A stretch of DNA of 6,110 bases from Lachnospira sp. UBA5912 (GTDB lineage: Bacteria; Bacillota; Clostridia; Lachnospirales; Lachnospiraceae). The stretch covers positions 1-6,110 of the forward strand of contig DJDY01000071.1 in the NCBI GenBank assembly GCA_002435585.1, given 5' to 3'. Numbering within the stretch: the first letter of the stretch is position 1; the number at the start of each line of letters is the position of its first letter. The position numbers and the translations under genes were made by a program. Under the pieces are notes generated by a model. The model was not told the origin of the DNA. It saw only the letters and a program-made list of their open reading frames with translations, and searched no databases. Shown here piece after piece: positions 1 to 6,110 of this stretch.

Positions 1-864
1 GTTCCTGCTAAGGCTACAGAGCTTGTACAGGCATTAAAGGATGGTTCTTCACTTCCTATCCAGATGCATACACATTATACATCTGGAGTTGCTTCAATGA
101 CATATATGAAAGCTGTTGAAGCAGGTGCAGATATTATTGATACAGCTATGTCACCATTCTCAATGGGAACATCACAGCCAGCTACAGAGGTTATGGTTGA
201 GGCATTTAAGGGAACACCTTACGATACAGGTCTTGATCAGAATCTTCTTGCAGAGATAGCTGCTTATTTCCAGCCAATGAGAGAGGAAGCGTTAAAGACA
301 GGTCTTATGAATACTAAGGTTCTTGGTGTTAATATCAAGACATTATTATATCAGGTACCTGGTGGTATGCTTTCTAACCTTGTATCACAGCTTAAGGAAG
401 CTGGCGCAGAAGATAAGTATCAGGAAGTTCTTGAAGAGATACCTAGAGTACGTAAGGACTTTGGTGAACCACCTCTTGTTACACCATCTTCACAGATTGT
501 TGGTACACAGGCTGTTCTTAATGTATTACAGGGTGAGCGTTATAAGATGATCACTAAGGAATCTAAGAAGGTTCTTATGGGTGAATTCGGACAGACAATC
601 AAGCCATTTAACCCAGAAGTACAGAAGAAAGCTATAGGTGATGCTAAGCCTATCACATGCCGTCCAGCAGACCTTATTGAGCCACAGCTTGAGAAGTTCA
701 AGAATGATCCGATTGTACAACAGTACAAGCAGCAGGATGAGGATGTACTTTCATATGCGTTATTCCCAGCAGTTGCTACAGAGTTCTTCAAGTACAGGGA
801 AGCACAGCAGAAGAAGGTTGACCCTGCTAAGGCTGACACAGCTAATAAGGCATATCCAGTTTAA
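1..864 (+). CDS. oadA: Oxaloacetate decarboxylase alpha / pyruvate carboxylase subunit B-type carboxyltransferase (5' partial)
   Basis: The reading frame is open from base 1 to the TAA at 862-864, giving 287 residues; the N-terminal part lies upstream of the window. The family moves a carboxyl group between biotin and pyruvate/oxaloacetate through a metal-dependent TIM barrel. The end of the barrel is visible: an HTH metal-ligand motif (H23 and H25 of the visible part) followed by YTSGVASMTYMKAVEAG and a SPFSMGTSQPATE segment. After it comes the conserved carboxylase domain, with YQVPGGMLSNL, RVRKDFGEPPLVTPSSQIVG and the PADLIEP and DEDVLSYALFP motifs. The protein ends at ANKAYPV without a biotinyl domain or an MKM-type lysine, so it is the 5S-transcarboxylase-like form that needs a separate biotin carrier subunit. 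In Clostridia such genes are named either oxaloacetate decarboxylase alpha or pyruvate carboxylase B, and the sequence here does not settle the physiological direction. Confidence 0.9.
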   Translation, partial: VPAKATELVQALKDGSSLPIQMHTHYTSGVASMTYMKAVEAGADIIDTAMSPFSMGTSQPATEVMVEAFKGTPYDTGLDQNLLAEIAAYFQPMREEALKTGLMNTKVLGVNIKTLLYQVPGGMLSNLVSQLKEAGAEDKYQEVLEEIPRVRKDFGEPPLVTPSSQIVGTQAVLNVLQGERYKMITKESKKVLMGEFGQTIKPFNPEVQKKAIGDAKPITCRPADLIEPQLEKFKNDPIVQQYKQQDEDVLSYALFPAVATEFFKYREAQQKKVDPAKADTANKAYPV

Positions 865-3800
865 TAGAATAATGGTTCTTAATATTGGTAAATAATTATG
901 AGATGATTATTATGTATTGTACAAAATATGTAGTAATCATCTCATTTTAATATAATGAGCACAAAGAAAAAGGAAGCGTCTGCGGAGCAGACATTTACTT
1001 TTTCTGTGCCATTAGCGAACGAACAGTCATGCGAAGCAGATATTTACTTTTTCTGTGCGCTGCATTAAAGACCGTAATGCTATAACGGCAAAAGGGTATG
1101 CTTTTGTTGACTTTGCGATTGAAGTATGTAATGCATTGGATATTTTTGAAAAAGTAGGTTTTATGGTCAAATATGCAGTTCTGTTTGACAGACCTACAAT
1201 TCAGGTGGGCGATAACGGACTTGCCAACTGGATTAATATGTTTGTGAAGAAGCCTTTTGAGGGTGTAAATGAAGATGTAAAACAGGAGATAATAAAAGAA
1301 ACAGTAGAAAAATTAAGACACAGACTGTATAAAGATGATTACTGGATAGTGGATTATGTAAGTATAAGATTTAGAGCTGTAAAATAGTTGTAAAAATATT
1401 TGCGTATTAATAAATTTATATGAGTTATTTCATTAAATAATACATAAAAGCTAATTAAGTTAACATAATTAAGTTAACATAAGGATACTTACATTAAAAT
1501 GGCAGTTGACATATAGGCAATCAAAAAGTAATATTAAATAAGTGTTTGTCAGCACTAATCAGATATAAAATATAGTATAATCATATAAAATGGAGGAACA
1601 GTATGAAAATAGGTATTATCGGATACGGTAACTTAGGCAGGGGAGTAGAATGTGCTATTAAGCAGAATCCTGATATGGAGTTAGCGGCAGTATTCACAAG
1701 ACGAGCACCTGAAAGCGTTTCTATATTGACAGAGGGAGCTGCTGTATGCCCAGTAGCAGATGTAGAGCAGTGGAAGGATAAGATTGATGTAATGATTCTT
1801 TGTGGAGGAAGTGCTACAGATTTACCAGTCCAGACACCAAAGTTTGCAGAAATGTTTAATGTGGTTGACAGCTTTGATACACATGCAAGAATTCCAGAAC
1901 ATTTTGACAATGTTGATGCTGCAGCAAAGAAGAGTGGACATGTTGGAATTATATCAGTAGGCTGGGATCCAGGAATGTTCTCTTTAAATCGTATGTATGC
2001 CAATGCTATATTACCAGATGGAAAGGATTATACATTCTGGGGTAAGGGAGTAAGCCAGGGTCATTCAGATGCTATCAGACGAGTTGAAGGCGTTAAGGAT
2101 GGCAAGCAGTACACAATTCCAGTAGAGTCAGCATTAGAGGCAGTAAGAAATGGTGAAAACCCAGAACTTACAACAAGACAGAAGCATACAAGAGAATGCT
2201 TTGTTGTACTTGAAGAAGGTGCAGATGCTGCAAAGGTAGAGGAAACTATCAAGAATATGCCTAACTACTTTGCAGATTATGATACAACAGTACATTTTAT
2301 AAGTGAGGAAGAACTAAAAAAGAATCACAGCGGAATTCCACATGGTGGATTTGTTATCCGTACAGGAAAGACAGGCTGGAACAATGAAAACAGCCATGTT
2401 ATAGAGTATAGTTTAAAACTCGACTCTAATCCTGAATTCACATCATGTGTGATCGTGGCGTATGCAAGAGCTGCTTACAGACTTTATAAGGAAGGACAGA
2501 CAGGATGCAAAACAGTGTTTGATATTGCACCTGCATACCTTAGTGCCATGGATGGAGCAGAACTTAGAAAGACTCTTTTATAATATGCGTTCGGTCTGAT
2601 AATACAATACGTATAATTCAGCCTGATAGTAATAAAACTAACAATATAATAAAGAATTGCTGCTATAAAGCTATGATGTAATATACTATAAAGAATTAGC
2701 TATAGAGCAGTATAATGAGGTTTATTTAGATGATTAAGCTAGAAAGATATGAAGTCATGAACTTTGAAAATGCTATGAGAGGCGCAAGGAATCCTCTTAA
2801 CAGCTGGGCAAGGATGGATAGCAAGACAGAAAATGGCGTTTTCACATTCGGCCCTAATGATCTTGACCTTGCAAAGAGACTTTGTAAGGCAGGTTCAGAC
2901 CATAGAAAGTTCATAAGACAGATATTTGTAACGGTAGATATAACAGCACCAATATACTGGTGGAAGGAATATGATACATATAAAGTAGGAACAGTTGCCA
3001 ATTCAACAAGTACAATGCACAAGATTCACAGCAAGCCATTTGAAATGGGTGATTTCAGCGTGGACCATTGTACAGATGCGGCACTTGACATGATGCAAAA
3101 GAATATTGATTTTCTTGAAACTATACGTAAGGAATTCGTGGAAACAAAGGATAAGAATCTCTGGTACAGCATGATTCAGTTATTGCCGGAAAGTTATAAC
3201 CAGATGAGAACATGTACATTTAACTATGAGAATCTTGCAGGTATGTATTATTCAAGAAGAAATCATAAGCTTGCCGAATGGCATACATTCTGTGACTGGG
3301 CTTTGGAATTACCTTATTTCAAGGAACTTCTTGTCCAGGATGATAAAGAAACAGCAGAATAAAGATTGCATGGAGATGATATATAACCAGGTCAGTCGAA
3401 AGGATATAGATGAGCAATGTGATAATAATAGGTGGTGGTGCGGCTGGTATGATGGCAGCTATTATAGCAGCAAGAAACGGGCATGGTGTCACACTTATTG
3501 AAAAAAATGAAAAACTTGGCAAAAAGCTTTTTATAACAGGAAAAGGCAGATGCAATTTTACTAATGCAGGTGATGAGGAAGATATAAGACAAAGTGTTGT
3601 TACTAATCCGAAGTTTATGTATAGTTCATTTAAGGGATTTTCTAACTATGATGTGATGGGATTTTTTGATGAACTTGGACTTAAGTTTAAGATTGAAAGA
3701 GGTAACAGATGTTTTCCAGAGTCTGATCATTCATCAGATGTTATATCGGCACTTGCAAGGGAAATGCGCAGACTTAAAGTAAATATTATGCTTAATACGG

Positions 3801-6110
3801 AGGTGCTTGATGTTCTAACAGAGGATACGGATGATGGCATGAAGAGGTTTAGCGGCGTTAAGTGTAAAGAGTTATCTTCAGATAAGAAACAGATATTAAA
3901 AGCAGAATCCTGTATTATAGCGACAGGTGGTAACTCTTATTCAAGTACTGGTTCAACAGGAGATGGATACAGATTCGCAAAGAGTATGTCACATACAGTT
4001 ACAGCTGTTATCCCAGCACTTGTTCCACTGACTATAAGGGAAGAATGGGCATCTGAGCTTATGGGACTTAGTCTTAAGAATATTTCAATAAGTATTATGG
4101 ATAATAAGAAAGAAGTGTATGGCGACTTTGGTGAAATGCTTTTTACTCATTTTGGTGTGAGTGGTCCTGTTATACTCAGTGCGAGCAGTTACACAACAGC
4201 AATACTAAGAAAAAGACCACTTAAACTTATAGTGGATTTAAAACCAGCATTGTCAGAAGAACAGCTTGATGAAAGAATATTAAGAGATTTCTCAGAGGAA
4301 AAGAATAAGGCATATAAGAATTCACTTGATAAGCTGCTTCCTAAGAAGCTTATACCAGTGATAGTAAGACTTAGTGATATTAATAAGGACAAAAAGGTTA
4401 ATGAGATAACTAAGCAGGAAAGGCTGAGACTGGTTCATCTTATAAAGAATCTTGAGATGACGATAACTGGTACAAGAGGCTTTAATGAGGCTATTATTAC
4501 ACAAGGTGGGGTTAATGTAAAAGAAATTAATCCTTCGACTATGGAATCAAAGATTGTTAAAGGAGTATATTTTGTGGGAGAGGTTCTTGATGTCGATGCA
4601 GTTACAGGTGGATTTAATCTACAGGTAGCATGGTCAAGTGCATATGCAGCGGCAACACATCTTGCTTAAAGAAAGCTTTGCAATATAAAGATATTGTGTA
4701 ACTTTACAATGTATAGAATTCCGTATGCATAAGTAATGGTTAAAATATCTTTTGATACTCACATTATTATATACTTATATAGAATATTATGTAGAATATA
4801 TCAGAAAACAAACTATATATGTTTAGGATTGGAGAATGAATATGGCATATTCAGTGGCAATAGATGGACCAGCTGGAGCTGGAAAAAGCACCATAGCAAA
4901 ACTTATATCTAAGGAAATGGGATATATATATGTAGATACAGGCGCTATGTATAGGGCAATGGCTGTGTATTTTGGCAAAAATAATATTAATCCAGAAGAT
5001 GAAAAGGCTATTAATGAGGCTGTTAAAGATGTTGATATCAGTATAGAATATCAGAATGGAGAACAGCAGGTAATACTTAATGGAGAGAATGTTACTGGTC
5101 TTTTAAGAACAGAAGAGACGGGAAACATGGCATCCAGGACATCTAAATACAAAGAAGTAAGAAGTAAGCTTGTAGAACTTCAGAGACAGCTTGCAAAAAC
5201 TACTAATGTTGTTATGGATGGAAGGGATATTGGAACAACAGTGCTCCCGGATGCATTTGTAAAGATATATCTTACTGCAAGTTCTGATGCAAGAGCAAAA
5301 AGAAGATATGATGAACTAGTTGCTAAGGGCGAAAAATGCGATATTAATGCAATTAAGGAAGATATTGAAAAAAGAGATTATCAGGATATGCATAGAGAGA
5401 TATCCCCTCTTAAACAGGCAGATGATGCAATATTACTTGATACTTCAGATATGAATATTGAGCAGGTTGTTGCAGCAATTAGAGATATTATTAATAAAGC
5501 TGTTAAAAATAATTAAAAGTATTTAATAGCTGGTAAATATAATAAAAATCTATTATTAAGAAATTGTATACAATAAAAAGGTAATGAGTATGTCTAACAA
5601 AAAAGTTATTCTGGCTAAATCAGCAGGGTTTTGCTTTGGTGTCCACAGGGCGGTAGATACCGTGTATGAACGCTCGGACAAGAAAAATGTGTATACATAT
5701 GGACCTATAATTCATAATGAAGAAGTAGTAAAGGATCTTGAAAGCAAAGGTGTAAAAGCAATATCAGATGTTAACGAGATTAACTCTACAATTGATGCTG
5801 CTACAGTTATTATAAGGTCACATGGTGTATCAAAGAGTGTATATGACAGCATAAAGGAAAAGAACTACGAGATAGTTGATGCAACTTGTCCTTTTGTCCT
5901 TAAAATTCACAGAATAGTGGAAGAGGAAAGTGCAAAAGGAAAACAAATAATAATAATTGGCAATGAAAAACACCCGGAAGTTGAAGGAATAATGGGATGG
6001 TCACATAGTCCTGTCATGGTTGTGGACACAGCCCAAAAAGCAAAGAATATACAGCTTGATAAGCAAAAAGAGGTGGTAATAGTATCCCAAACGACATTTA
6101 ATTACAATAA

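Overview
The window looks like ordinary chromosome from a low-GC Gram-positive anaerobe of the Clostridia, most likely family Lachnospiraceae. The clues are the A/T-rich third codon positions, Shine-Dalgarno sites of the GGAGG/AAGG type, a stand-alone carboxyltransferase subunit without a biotin domain, a diaminopimelate dehydrogenase, and the gene order HI0933-type flavoprotein, cmk, ispH that is common in Clostridia. I would not name a genus from this stretch alone. All genes lie on the + strand.

Layout. Positions 1-864 hold the C-terminal 287 codons of an oxaloacetate decarboxylase alpha / pyruvate carboxylase B-type carboxyltransferase, closed by a hairpin terminator at 898-950. Positions 959-1058 hold two tandem copies of a ~49-bp hairpin repeat. 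Directly abutting them is a 110-codon C-terminal remnant of a SAM-dependent methyltransferase (to 1387) with no N-terminal half, which I read as a pseudogene. An A/T-rich gap (1388-1602) carries a perfect 14-bp tandem repeat and a good promoter for a complete ddh gene (meso-diaminopimelate dehydrogenase, 1603-2583).

Positions 2730-3362 encode a 210-residue protein that would usually be called hypothetical. Its spacing of motifs aligns along its length with the flavin-dependent thymidylate synthase ThyX, but the RHR-x7-S signature is replaced, so I call it a divergent ThyX-like protein. It sits 47 bp upstream of an HI0933/BaiN-family flavoprotein (3410-4669). Then come cytidylate kinase (cmk, 4836-5516) and the first 173 codons of ispH (from 5590), cut by the window edge.

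How the genes relate. The set is mostly housekeeping: carboxylate metabolism, lysine/peptidoglycan precursor supply (ddh), pyrimidine nucleotide supply (cmk) and isoprenoid synthesis (ispH). The ThyX-like protein and the flavoprotein are probably co-transcribed. The most interesting items are the ThyX-like protein with its altered active-site signature and the hairpin repeat marking the breakpoint of the truncated methyltransferase. I saw no CRISPR array, transposase, prophage, rRNA or tRNA gene.
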